A DNA stretch of 64,000 nt. Source: Chryseobacterium tagetis. GTDB taxonomy: Bacteria; Bacteroidota; Bacteroidia; Flavobacteriales; Weeksellaceae. How positions within the stretch are numbered: position 1 is the first letter of the stretch; every line of letters begins with the position of its first letter. Both the position numbers and the translations under genes were made by a program. Positions 1 through 9,069 of this stretch are shown piece after piece. The notes under the pieces were generated by a model. The model saw nothing but the letters and a program-made list of their open reading frames with translations, was not told where the DNA came from and ran no database searches. The stretch is taken from the NCBI RefSeq assembly GCF_016735585.2, contig NZ_JAERSE020000001.1, forward strand, positions 744,001 through 808,000, in the 5' to 3' direction.

Positions 1-1
1 A

Positions 2-796
2 TTATTCCTCATCCTCTTTGTCATTTGAGATAGGATACTGATTAGGTGAATTATGAACTTTACTTTTGAACTTGTAGAGATAAGGAGCTTTATTTGCAGA
101 CCCGTCATATAACTTTTCCAACCTGTCAAGAATGTTGAGGCTCAGTATTTTACGCTGAAAATTATTTCTTCTGAATTTCTCACCCAAAATGGTTTCATAG
201 AGAGATTGCAGATCTTTCATGGTAAACTTTTCAGGAAGCAAATTACTGGCTGCAACTTCCGTATTGATATTCATTCTCAGATATTCAAGACCTGTTTCTA
301 TGATTCTGTCATGATCAAATGCCATTTGAGGAAGATTATTCACCTCAAACCATTCACAGGTTTCGTTAAAGGCATCAGGAAATGTATTAGCAAGAGAAAA
401 ATCTATTAAACTACAATACCCTACTGTGATGAATCTTTGAAAAATCCAGTGATCTTTAGGGATTTCAATTCCTTTGTTCTGAAGCAAAATCTGGTGTACA
501 TTGTTTTCGGTACGGTCTATTCTTCCAAAGGTGTGAAACTGTTTCAGAAAAATATCTTTTATATGTGTTCTTTCATACAAAACACGGGCTGCAGCTTCTC
601 TGAGATCTTCATCATTAAAGACAAATCCGCCGGGAAGTGACCACAAATTGAGGTCATGATACTTCAAAAGCAATACTTTCAGGATATTATTATGAAAACC
701 AAATATGGTACAATCTACAGATACATGGGCTACAAAGTCTTTTGTATCAATAAGTTCCTGAAGGTTTTGTTTATTTTTTGTGTCTTTGATTTCCAT
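2..796 (-). CDS. NUDIX-fold transcriptional regulator (NrtR/AraR-like)
   Basis: A 264-residue protein with an N-terminal NUDIX fold (about residues 25-160) and a C-terminal winged-helix-like part (about 185-250). The NUDIX box begins at LPGGFVFND and continues with RVLYERTHI where a hydrolase has REUXEEXGU. One of the two catalytic Glu is Arg, and the Gly is His, so hydrolysis is unlikely. In Bacteroidota such degenerate NUDIX-HTH proteins are sugar-responsive regulators. It lies 16 bp behind an MFS transporter on the same strand and points away from the SusCD/glucanase operon, so I infer that it controls this locus. The ligand is unknown. The gene is complete; its stop codon is at positions 2-4. 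Confidence 0.8.
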   Translation of the reverse strand: MEIKDTKNKQNLQELIDTKDFVAHVSVDCTIFGFHNNILKVLLLKYHDLNLWSLPGGFVFNDEDLREAAARVLYERTHIKDIFLKQFHTFGRIDRTENNVHQILLQNKGIEIPKDHWIFQRFITVGYCSLIDFSLANTFPDAFNETCEWFEVNNLPQMAFDHDRIIETGLEYLRMNINTEVAASNLLPEKFTMKDLQSLYETILGEKFRRNNFQRKILSLNILDRLEKLYDGSANKAPYLYKFKSKVHNSPNQYPISNDKEDEE

Positions 797-812
797 GGGA
801 GTAAAAGTAAAA

Positions 813-2006
813 TTATTTTCCTAATGTTTTTCTACTTATTGTAAAATAGACTAAACTTATTGTAAATAACATAAGTACAGCGAATAAAATATAAACTGAA
901 TAGTAGTTCAGTAACTGGTTTCCAAATAAAATTGACATCATAATAGAGCTTACAGAGCTCCCTAATGATGAAAAAATAACAACTAATGAAGTGAAAATAT
1001 TGACTCTTTCCTTATCAACAAGGGTAATCATTTTTGAATTGATAACAGGGTAGAGTGGCGATAAGAAAAGACCTATTACAGGGAATAAAAACAATAATAT
1101 TTTTGAGTTTTCCGGGCCGAGAAACTGTATTCCAATAATAATTGATATGACTGAAACAATCAGTATAAGGCACCAAACATAATATTTTGATAAAGGAAAT
1201 CTATGGATGATATTGGAGGTAATCATTCTTCCTACATAAGAGAAAAGTGCCAGAAATGACGAAGCCTGAAGGGCGAAAAATGAATTGACCTTTAAATGAT
1301 TTTTATAAAAAGAAGGCAGCCAGGAATTAAAACTCTGTTCCACAAAAACGATGGAAAATAATACTGCTAAAAATACAACAACCAAAGGATTGACGAATTC
1401 TGAAAGTTCTTTGATCAGATTTTCTTTTTCTTTTTTTACAGGTTCAGCAATCTCAAGTCTGGAAAATAAAAAAATAGTAACTGCCGATAATACAGAGATA
1501 AATAAGAACCCAAATTTCCAATATTGAGAAAACTGGCTTGAGATCAGCCATCCAAATCCTGTATTTACGACAAAAATCCCGATCATAAAAGAAGCTTCCA
1601 CACTATTCATTGTTTTTGCAAGAGATTTTTCATCTGAAATATTGTTACGGATAACTCCAAACACACATATTTTACCAATCGCAAAGCAGGTTCCAATGAT
1701 AGCGAACCAAAGTTTATAAAACCAGAACACTTCTACAAACGGTAAAATAAGAGAACAAATTCCGACAATACTTAATGCTAAAATCAATGATTTTTTTGTC
1801 CCGAATCTGCTGATAAAGTTGACAGCAAAAAGTGAAATAAAGGCAACGGGAATATCTTTAAATGACTCTAAAAATCCCAATTTATCGTATGTGATTTTTG
1901 CCTCAGAAAGTTGCAGAATTACAATGCCCATGCAGTTTAAAACCATTGAAAAAATAAAGAAAGTAAGTTTCAGCGGAAGGGAGATTTTGGAGAGCTTGGT
2001 CGTCAT
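813..2006 (-). CDS. MFS transporter, probable sugar importer
   Basis: A 397-residue, very hydrophobic protein with about 12 predicted membrane segments and the loop RFGTKKS between segments 2 and 3, typical of the major facilitator superfamily. Its position next to a NUDIX regulator and divergent from a beta-glucan locus suggests it imports the released glucose or short oligosaccharide across the inner membrane. The family is clear; the substrate is inferred from context only. It is probably co-transcribed with the downstream regulator (16 bp gap). Confidence 0.8.
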   Translation of the reverse strand: MTTKLSKISLPLKLTFFIFSMVLNCMGIVILQLSEAKITYDKLGFLESFKDIPVAFISLFAVNFISRFGTKKSLILALSIVGICSLILPFVEVFWFYKLWFAIIGTCFAIGKICVFGVIRNNISDEKSLAKTMNSVEASFMIGIFVVNTGFGWLISSQFSQYWKFGFLFISVLSAVTIFLFSRLEIAEPVKKEKENLIKELSEFVNPLVVVFLAVLFSIVFVEQSFNSWLPSFYKNHLKVNSFFALQASSFLALFSYVGRMITSNIIHRFPLSKYYVWCLILIVSVISIIIGIQFLGPENSKILLFLFPVIGLFLSPLYPVINSKMITLVDKERVNIFTSLVVIFSSLGSSVSSIMMSILFGNQLLNYYSVYILFAVLMLFTISLVYFTISRKTLGK

Positions 2007-2151
2007 TTCAGGGATTTATTTTGTTCTGTTTTATGAAAATTTAAGGTTTTTTTTAAGAAAAATTATGCCTTTCAACCCCCAAAAATAAACGAAATATTAA
2101 AATAGTTATTAATAAAATGTTAATTATTTAAAAAAAAATATATTTTTATTG

Positions 2152-2164
2152 TCTCAATTTGAGA
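2152..2164. promoter_or_regulatory. Short palindrome before susC, candidate operator
   Basis: TCTCAA-T-TTGAGA is a perfect 6+1+6 inverted repeat starting 32 bp before the susC start codon, in the divergent gap between the MFS/regulator pair and the glucanase operon. It could be an operator for the NUDIX regulator or part of a leader hairpin. The rest of the 177-bp gap is A/T-rich with no clear TAnnTTTG. Confidence 0.3.
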
Positions 2165-2183
2165 ATTAAAAAACTAACTGTAT

Positions 2184-5093
2184 ATGAATGTAAGAATATC
2201 AAGAAGTTTAGGGCTTGTTGCAGTGCTCTATTTTACTGCAAATTTCAGTGCCCAAAACACCAAAAAAGACACGCTTCCGAAAGAGCAAAAAATTGAGGAA
2301 GTGGTAATGATCGGTTACGGTACTCAGAAGAAGAGTAATGTGACGGGTGCGATCTCCAGTATTAAAGCTTCAGATTTGGAAGATGTTCCTACAGGGAGGC
2401 CGGAACAGGTGCTGCAAGGAAGAGCTGCAGGGGTCTCTGTAATTTCAAATTCCGGACAGCCTGGATCTGCTGCTACAGTAAGAGTTCGTGGGATTACCAG
2501 TTTTGGAGCGGGAAGTAATGATCCGCTTTGGGTGGTAGACGGAATTGTGGTAGACAATATCGAATGGCTGAATCAGGCAGATATCGAAAACATGGAAATC
2601 TTAAAAGATGGTGCTTCGGCCGCAATCTATGGGGTTGCCGCTGCAAAGGGGGTTATCCTGATTACTACGAAAAAAGGCTCTAAAGGAAGATTAAATCTTA
2701 GCTATAACGGATTCTTCGGAGTAGGAACTGCAGCCCGTAAACTTGATCTTTTGAATGCAACACAGTATGCAACCATCAGAAATGAAGCCAGTGTAAATGA
2801 CGGAGGTTCTCCCATTTTCTCAAATCCGAATGCTTTGGGAGCAGGAACAAATTGGCAGGATGTAATTTTTAACAGTGCCCAACGCCAGTCTCATGAATTC
2901 AGCATTAGTGGAGGAAGTGACAAATCTACATTCTTTACCTCTTTCGGATACTACGACCAGGAAGGGATTGTAATGAGAGATATTTCAAATTATAAGAGAA
3001 TCAATGCGAGAATCAACTCAACTCATAAAGTTTTTGATTTTTTAACGATAGGACAGACTTTTGCATATACCCATAAGAAATCAGCAGGAATCAACGCGAA
3101 CGGAGAATTTGGAGGACCTTTGAGTTCTGCAGTTAACCTGGATCCAACAACTCCGGTTTTGGTAGATAACGTTTCAACACAACCTTTTCCAAGTGATTAT
3201 TCAAACCAATATATTGTAAGAGATCCTGCAACAGGGCAACCTTATGGAATTTCTCATTATGTGAATCAGGAAATGTCTAACCCTCTTGCTTTTCAGCAGA
3301 CACAATTAGGAAGATATAACTGGGGAGATGATTTAGTAGGAAACGTTTTTGCTGAGTTAAAGTTTTTAGATCACTTTAATTTTAAAACGACAGCTAACGG
3401 AAAATTATCTTATTGGGGGCAGCAAGGATTTACCCCTTTGTATTATTTGAGTCCGTCTTTAAAAAATGATACTTTCAATAGCCTGTTTAGACAAAATGAA
3501 AAGAAATTTGAATGGAGTACCGAAAACACGGTTACTTACCAAAATAAATTCGGAAGTCATAATCTAAGCGTTTTATTAGGACAGGGATATTATGAATACA
3601 ATATTTCTTCAGGTCAGAATGTGACCTATACGAATCTTCCTGTAAATAACTGGCAAGATGCTTCATTCAACTTTGATATTCCTCAGGCAGACAGAACGAC
3701 TGCAGCTTGGGACGGAAAAGAAACCCATAAAACCTCTTATTTTGCAAGGGTCGTTTATGATTTCGAAAACAAATATCTTTTCACAGGAACAATGCGTAGA
3801 GACGGATCTTCTAAGTTTGCAAAGGCTCACCATTGGGGTAATTTCCCTGCGTTCTCTTTAGGATGGAATGTTTCTAACGAAAATTTCTGGCCACAGAATG
3901 ATATTGTTAACAGCTTAAAATTCAGAGGAGGATATGGTATATTGGGAAATGATGCAATTGATAATTTCCAGTTTGCTAATTTCTTGGTTGCGGGAAGTAA
4001 TTATTCTTTCGGAGACAACAATATTCACATAGGATATGCGCCAAGTACACTGGAAAACCCAGATTTGAAATGGGAAAAAACTTCTCAGTTAAACGTTGCC
4101 GCAGATCTTAAATTATTTAAAAACTTTGACCTTACAGTTGATGTTTACAGAAAAAAAACTTCTGATATCTTAAGACAGGTTAATATTCCAGGTTATTTAG
4201 GTTTAACGAATAATCCTTGGAGAAATATCGGGGATATGAATAACAACGGGATAGAAGTAAGCTTAGGATATAAAAAGAACTGGGGAGATTTTGGAATTTC
4301 GGCTAATGGAAACTTCGGCTATTTAAAGAACGAAATCACAAGATTAGAAGACAATAAACTGTATGAAAACTTTGCTTCATTCCAATCTATGGGTGCGGTT
4401 TCAAGATTACAGGTGGGAAGTCCTTACGGATCTTTTTATGGATACCAGAATATGGGAATCTTCCAGAACCAGGCTGAAATTGATGCCTACAAAAATTCGA
4501 ATGGTGCTTTAATTCAGCCCAATGCAAAACCGGGAGATTTCAAAAGACTGGATGCCAATGGAGATGGAAAAATTGATGAGAATGACTATGTATACTTAGG
4601 TAACTCTGTACCAAAATACACGTTTGGTTTCACGTTAAATTTAAATTACAAAAACTTTGATTTAATGGTGTTTGCTCAGGGGCAGGCTGGTAACAAAATC
4701 TTCCAGGGTCTGAGAAGACTAGATATCGGTAGTGCCAACTATCAGACAGCAATTCTTGACCGTTGGACGGGTGAAGGAACTTCTGATTCTACCCCAAGAG
4801 TTACTGTGACAGATCCTAATCAGAACTTTACAAGAATGTCAGATTATTATTTACAGGACGGAAGCTACCTACGTTTGAAATTAGTTTCATTAGGATATAC
4901 ACTTCCTAAAGAAGTTTCAAAAGCTTTCGGGGCAAGCAAAGTAAGATTCTACGTTACGGGAGAAAACTTGGTAACGTTTACGAAGTACACAGGTTACGAT
5001 CCTGAAATCGCTGGTGGAGATACTTTCGGTATAGACAGAGCGTATTATCCTCAGGCAAGAACTTTCCTTTTTGGTGCTAATGTTCAATTTTAA
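2184..5093 (+). CDS. susC: SusC/RagA-family TonB-linked outer membrane protein
   Basis: A 969-residue TonB-dependent transporter for glycan import through the outer membrane. The signal peptide ends near NFSAQ. A TonB-box-like segment (EEVVMIGYGTQKKSNVTGA) and the plug domain follow (about 40-170, with RVRGITSFG and PLWVVDGI), then the beta-barrel to the terminal aromatic residue (ANVQF). Many family members carry a carboxypeptidase-regulatory-like domain of about 80 residues between signal and plug; it is absent here, which explains the modest length. susD follows after 11 bp, and the enzymes downstream point to a beta-glucan substrate. Confidence 0.95.
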   Translation: MNVRISRSLGLVAVLYFTANFSAQNTKKDTLPKEQKIEEVVMIGYGTQKKSNVTGAISSIKASDLEDVPTGRPEQVLQGRAAGVSVISNSGQPGSAATVRVRGITSFGAGSNDPLWVVDGIVVDNIEWLNQADIENMEILKDGASAAIYGVAAAKGVILITTKKGSKGRLNLSYNGFFGVGTAARKLDLLNATQYATIRNEASVNDGGSPIFSNPNALGAGTNWQDVIFNSAQRQSHEFSISGGSDKSTFFTSFGYYDQEGIVMRDISNYKRINARINSTHKVFDFLTIGQTFAYTHKKSAGINANGEFGGPLSSAVNLDPTTPVLVDNVSTQPFPSDYSNQYIVRDPATGQPYGISHYVNQEMSNPLAFQQTQLGRYNWGDDLVGNVFAELKFLDHFNFKTTANGKLSYWGQQGFTPLYYLSPSLKNDTFNSLFRQNEKKFEWSTENTVTYQNKFGSHNLSVLLGQGYYEYNISSGQNVTYTNLPVNNWQDASFNFDIPQADRTTAAWDGKETHKTSYFARVVYDFENKYLFTGTMRRDGSSKFAKAHHWGNFPAFSLGWNVSNENFWPQNDIVNSLKFRGGYGILGNDAIDNFQFANFLVAGSNYSFGDNNIHIGYAPSTLENPDLKWEKTSQLNVAADLKLFKNFDLTVDVYRKKTSDILRQVNIPGYLGLTNNPWRNIGDMNNNGIEVSLGYKKNWGDFGISANGNFGYLKNEITRLEDNKLYENFASFQSMGAVSRLQVGSPYGSFYGYQNMGIFQNQAEIDAYKNSNGALIQPNAKPGDFKRLDANGDGKIDENDYVYLGNSVPKYTFGFTLNLNYKNFDLMVFAQGQAGNKIFQGLRRLDIGSANYQTAILDRWTGEGTSDSTPRVTVTDPNQNFTRMSDYYLQDGSYLRLKLVSLGYTLPKEVSKAFGASKVRFYVTGENLVTFTKYTGYDPEIAGGDTFGIDRAYYPQARTFLFGANVQF

Positions 5094-5104
5094 TTAAAAG
5101 AAAA

Positions 5105-6646
5105 ATGAAAAACAAAAGATTTATATATAAAAGTGTAGCTGTTTTATTGCTAGCGGGAATCAGTTTTGAAGCTGTGTCTTGTAATAACAGTAATTTGGAA
5201 GACGTACAAAATACCGGAACGTTTGATACAGATAATTTCTTCAAAAACGAAGATCAGGCATTTGCAGGGTTGGTAGCAACCTACGATCTTCTCCGAAAAT
5301 ATTCAGGTGGTTTTGAAAATTCGGTTACCTTCTTTAATGCTGCTTCGGATGACTGCTATTCAGGAGGAGGAAGTTCTACGGATGGAGCCGGTATTCAGGG
5401 ATTTGCCAATTACAGCATCAATCCGGTTATCATGCCTCCAAGTTATTGGAGAGATTATTATCAGGGAATTGCAAGAGCCAATCTTTTATTGGAGAGAATT
5501 CCTAATGCGGATATGAATGATAATACAAGAAAAATGTTTGTCGCTGAAGCAAAAACATTAAGATCGCTTTATTATTTTGAGCTTGTAAGAATGTTTGGGA
5601 ATATCCCTTTAATCTTAAAGCCTGCAAAATATAATGACGACTATTATAATATTCCGCAGGTTCCAAAAGCTGATGTCTATACTCAGATTGAAACAGATCT
5701 ATTGGCTGCAATTAATGATTTACCGGATATTCAGTCTCAAAAAGGAAGAATCTCCAAAGGAACAGCACGTGCCATCTTAGGAAAAATTTATTTGTATGAT
5801 AAAAAATACAGCGATGCGGCTGCTCAGCTAAACCTGGTAAATGGTAATACTCCAGGAGGTGCGGCAAGCCAGTACGGATATGCATTGGTATCTGACTATA
5901 AAAAACTTTGGGAAATTGATAATAAATTTACTTCAGAGTCTATTTTGGAAGTAATGAGTACAAACAAAGGAAACTCAGATTGGTCATTTTGGGGAACAGG
6001 AAAAGATGAAGGTAATTCAATTTGTGTAATGACGGCAATAAGATCATACAGTGTGAAAACATTTGATCCTCCGGCTGTAAATGATGCTCCTAAAATTTAT
6101 TCCGGATGGTCATTCAATCCTATTACAGAAGGCTTATTTGCTTTTATGCAGGGCGATCCTCGTTTGGATGCGACTGTATTTAATGCTAAAAAATTGGTGC
6201 AGGACGGTAAAATCACTTATTCTGCAGCCTATAAAGACACGGGTTATTTTCTGAACAAATATCTGCCAAGAACTACAGATGTTTCTACATTACCGGGAGC
6301 TCCGGAACTTAACTTCCGCCAGAATTATATTGCTATCAGAGTGGCAGATACCTATTTAATGGAAGCAGAAGCATTAGGAGGAACAGGAGCCAGAGCTCAG
6401 GCATTATTAGATGCTGTACGGGCGAGAGTGGGACTTACTTCTGTTCCGGTTTCTATGCAGGCGATTAAAGACGAAAGAAGAAGAGAGCTAGCCGGAGAAG
6501 GTCACAGATGGTTTGACCTGGTAAGATGGGGAGATGCTCCTTCGATATTAGGATCAAGAGGATTTACTGCCGGTAAAAACGAAATCCTTCCTATTCCGCT
6601 TACTGAACTTACCAACACTGTATTAAAACAAAATCCTGGATACTAA
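5105..6646 (+). CDS. susD: SusD/RagB-family nutrient-binding lipoprotein
   Basis: A 513-residue surface lipoprotein with a lipobox-type signal ending at Cys26 (EAVSC). It has a SusD-like N-terminal helical (TPR-type) region (for example EAKTLRSLYYFELVRMFG) and the C-terminal RagB/SusD signature near RRRELAGEGHRWFDLVRWG. SusD forms the lid on the SusC barrel and binds glycan. It is 11 bp behind susC and 10 bp ahead of the next lipoprotein gene, so these are one operon. Confidence 0.95.
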   Translation: MKNKRFIYKSVAVLLLAGISFEAVSCNNSNLEDVQNTGTFDTDNFFKNEDQAFAGLVATYDLLRKYSGGFENSVTFFNAASDDCYSGGGSSTDGAGIQGFANYSINPVIMPPSYWRDYYQGIARANLLLERIPNADMNDNTRKMFVAEAKTLRSLYYFELVRMFGNIPLILKPAKYNDDYYNIPQVPKADVYTQIETDLLAAINDLPDIQSQKGRISKGTARAILGKIYLYDKKYSDAAAQLNLVNGNTPGGAASQYGYALVSDYKKLWEIDNKFTSESILEVMSTNKGNSDWSFWGTGKDEGNSICVMTAIRSYSVKTFDPPAVNDAPKIYSGWSFNPITEGLFAFMQGDPRLDATVFNAKKLVQDGKITYSAAYKDTGYFLNKYLPRTTDVSTLPGAPELNFRQNYIAIRVADTYLMEAEALGGTGARAQALLDAVRARVGLTSVPVSMQAIKDERRRELAGEGHRWFDLVRWGDAPSILGSRGFTAGKNEILPIPLTELTNTVLKQNPGY

Positions 6647-6656
6647 AATTAAAAAA

Positions 6657-7526
6657 ATGATAACTAAATATATTAATAAAAGCCTATTAATAGGTTCTGC
6701 TGCCTTTTTCTTGGCGAGTTGCTCTCCCGAAACTGTTGATGAAGGAAATGGTTTGACTCAACCCTCTGTGGACGCGGCATTTACCCTAACTAAAACTGCT
6801 GAAAACAGATACCATTTAAAAAGAGTGCAGGATAATAACATCAATTTCATCAATTCACAATGGAATATAGATGGTGATGGATTCGTAAACGGAAAAAATG
6901 AAATGGATATTTTTCTTCCGGATGCTGGTACTTATGTTATTCAACATAGTGCTGTAGGTATTGGTGGTGTATCTGGTGGAATGACTAGCCAGACAGTTGT
7001 TGTACCTACTTCAGACCCTGTGGCAGGAAATATTATTCAGGGGGGAAGATTTGATACTCCGGCTGAAGTTGCCAAATGGACTATTTTTCCGATCAGTCCT
7101 ACAGGGGCACAATGGGTGTTTGCCAACGGTAAGGCTACCATTGTAGCTTCAGGCAGCAACCAACAGGCTTTCTATCAGGCTGTAAATGTAGTTGCAGGAC
7201 AAAAATATTCTATAGATTTGGTTGCTTCTTCAGCAACAGCACTTGCTGATACATGGTTTGAAGTGTATATGGTAGATTCTTTGCCGGCACCGGGAAGTGA
7301 CATTAGTGGAACAATTTACAGAAATATTAACACCTGGGATGGTTGTGGAACCACACCATTTGGAGGTAAAATTTCTGCTATAGGTTGTAATGGTAACGGA
7401 AATACAAAAAATGCGGGAGTTTATACGGCTACAACAACAGGAACAGTTTACTTGGTCATTAAATGTGGAGGAGGAAATGTTAGTGGTTTAAGTGTTGACA
7501 AAGTTGAACTGAGAAAAACTACTTAA
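6657..7526 (+). CDS. Surface glycan-binding lipoprotein with a carbohydrate-binding-like C-terminus
   Basis: A 289-residue lipoprotein (signal ending LASC at residues 19-22). Residues 35-110 look like a PKD/Ig-type beta domain. The C-terminal half (about 120-287) starts with IIQGGRFDTPAEVAKW and ends with VDKVELRK, the layout of a CBM4/9-like jelly-roll. Its place directly after susD is where Bacteroidota encode the accessory surface glycan-binding protein (SGBP). No catalytic motif is seen. The binding role is inferred from position and fold. Confidence 0.7.
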   Translation: MITKYINKSLLIGSAAFFLASCSPETVDEGNGLTQPSVDAAFTLTKTAENRYHLKRVQDNNINFINSQWNIDGDGFVNGKNEMDIFLPDAGTYVIQHSAVGIGGVSGGMTSQTVVVPTSDPVAGNIIQGGRFDTPAEVAKWTIFPISPTGAQWVFANGKATIVASGSNQQAFYQAVNVVAGQKYSIDLVASSATALADTWFEVYMVDSLPAPGSDISGTIYRNINTWDGCGTTPFGGKISAIGCNGNGNTKNAGVYTATTTGTVYLVIKCGGGNVSGLSVDKVELRKTT

Positions 7527-7547
7527 TCTTCCCACAACTAAAATGAT

Positions 7548-9002
7548 ATGATTTCACAATATTCATATAGTTTCGTACTTAGAAGTGCTGCACTTTGCGG
7601 TGTAGCGCTTCTTTCTTTTTTTAACTGCAGCAGCTCTGATATAGCAAATGGTGACAATTCAGGTGGCAGCGGAGATACCTCGGGAGATCCAGTACAGGTA
7701 TGGTTAACAAAAGGAGATCAGTCGGTGAAACTACAACAACAGACGACAGCTTACTTTTCAGGGACTTCAGGAACAGGAACAACCGTTGAGGTAGATGCTT
7801 CACAGGTTTTCCAGAGTATTGACGGTTTCGGATACACCCTTACGGGAGGGAGTGTTCAGGTGATCAATCAGCTGAATGCAGCCAAAAGACAGGAACTACT
7901 GAATGATCTGTTCGGGAGTTCAGGAATTGGAGTAAGTTATTTAAGAATCAGTATCGGAGCTTCAGATCTGAACAGCGAAGTTTTTTCTTATGATGATCTT
8001 CCGACGGGACAGACAGATCCTGCGCTTTCGCAGTTTAGTGTAGCGAAAGATCAGACTGTAATTCAGATGCTAAAAGATATTCTGGCGATTAATCCTAATA
8101 TTAAAATCCTGGCAACACCATGGTCACCTCCGGTTTGGATGAAAGACAATGGAAACAGTATGGGAGGAAGTCTGAAACCTGAATTTTACGGAACCTACGC
8201 TCAGTATTTCGTAAAATATATCCAGGCAATGCAGGCACAGGGAATTAAGATTGACGCTATTACTCCTCAGAACGAGCCTTTGCATCCCGGGAATAATCCA
8301 AGTATGTATATGACTCCGGGAGATCAGGCCACTTTTATTAAAAACAATTTAGGTCCGGCTTTTCAGGCGGCAAATATTACTACAAAAATCATTGCCTACG
8401 ATCACAACTGTGATAACCCGGCTTATCCTTTGGCGGTTTTAAATGATACTGCAGCCAACCCTTATGTGGACGGATCTGCCTTCCATTTATATGCAGGAGA
8501 TATTTCGGCGCTGAGTACGGTTCACAACCTATTCCCAAATAAAAACGTATACTTTACAGAACAATGGACAAGCTCTACAGGAGGATTTTCCGGAGATCTC
8601 GATTGGCATGTGAAAAATGTGATTATCGGATCGATGAGGAACTGGAGCAAAACAGCTCTGGAGTGGAATGTAGCAAACGACGCTTCGTTTGGACCTCATA
8701 CACCGGGTGGCTGTACACAGTGTAAAGGAGCTATTACAATTAATAATGCAACGGGATATGACAAAAATGTGGCGTATTACATTATCGCCCATGCTTCAAA
8801 ATTTGTTCCTGCAAATTCCCAGAGAATTGCTTCTACACAGGGAGACAATCTCTCAACAGTGGCTTTTAAAACACCGGCAGGAAAAACAGTTCTGATTGTT
8901 CAGAACAGCAATACAACAGATAAGGCATTTATGATTAAATATAATCAGAAAACGGCTTCTGTAAAAATTGCAGCAAGTGCAGTAGCCACTTATATTTTTT
9001 AA
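7548..9002 (+). CDS. GH30-family glycosidase, lipoprotein
   Basis: A 484-residue lipoprotein (signal ending FFNCSSS). It is a glycoside hydrolase of family 30, in clan GH-A. The proposed acid/base is Glu243 in PQNEP and the nucleophile is Glu338 in YFTEQW. The GFGYTLTGGS start of the barrel and the C-terminal beta-sandwich also fit. GH30 includes beta-1,6-glucanases and glucosylceramidases; with a GH16 and a GH3 beside it, beta-1,6-glucanase is the best guess. The lipid anchor suggests it acts at the cell surface. Specificity cannot be read from sequence alone. Confidence 0.85.
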   Translation: MISQYSYSFVLRSAALCGVALLSFFNCSSSDIANGDNSGGSGDTSGDPVQVWLTKGDQSVKLQQQTTAYFSGTSGTGTTVEVDASQVFQSIDGFGYTLTGGSVQVINQLNAAKRQELLNDLFGSSGIGVSYLRISIGASDLNSEVFSYDDLPTGQTDPALSQFSVAKDQTVIQMLKDILAINPNIKILATPWSPPVWMKDNGNSMGGSLKPEFYGTYAQYFVKYIQAMQAQGIKIDAITPQNEPLHPGNNPSMYMTPGDQATFIKNNLGPAFQAANITTKIIAYDHNCDNPAYPLAVLNDTAANPYVDGSAFHLYAGDISALSTVHNLFPNKNVYFTEQWTSSTGGFSGDLDWHVKNVIIGSMRNWSKTALEWNVANDASFGPHTPGGCTQCKGAITINNATGYDKNVAYYIIAHASKFVPANSQRIASTQGDNLSTVAFKTPAGKTVLIVQNSNTTDKAFMIKYNQKTASVKIAASAVATYIF

Positions 9003-9012
9003 GATAAACCTT

Positions 9013-9051
9013 GAAACCGCGCATCGTACTCATGAAGTACGATGCGGTTTC
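9013..9051. terminator. Strong hairpin between GH30 and GH3 genes
   Basis: GCATCGTACT (9021-9030) pairs with AGTACGATGC (9036-9045), extended by GAAACC/GGTTTC with a 2-base bulge; the loop is CATGA. There is no downstream T-run, so it may protect or attenuate the operon transcript instead of terminating it. Confidence 0.6.
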
Positions 9052-9069
9052 ATACATAGAAAATAGGAT

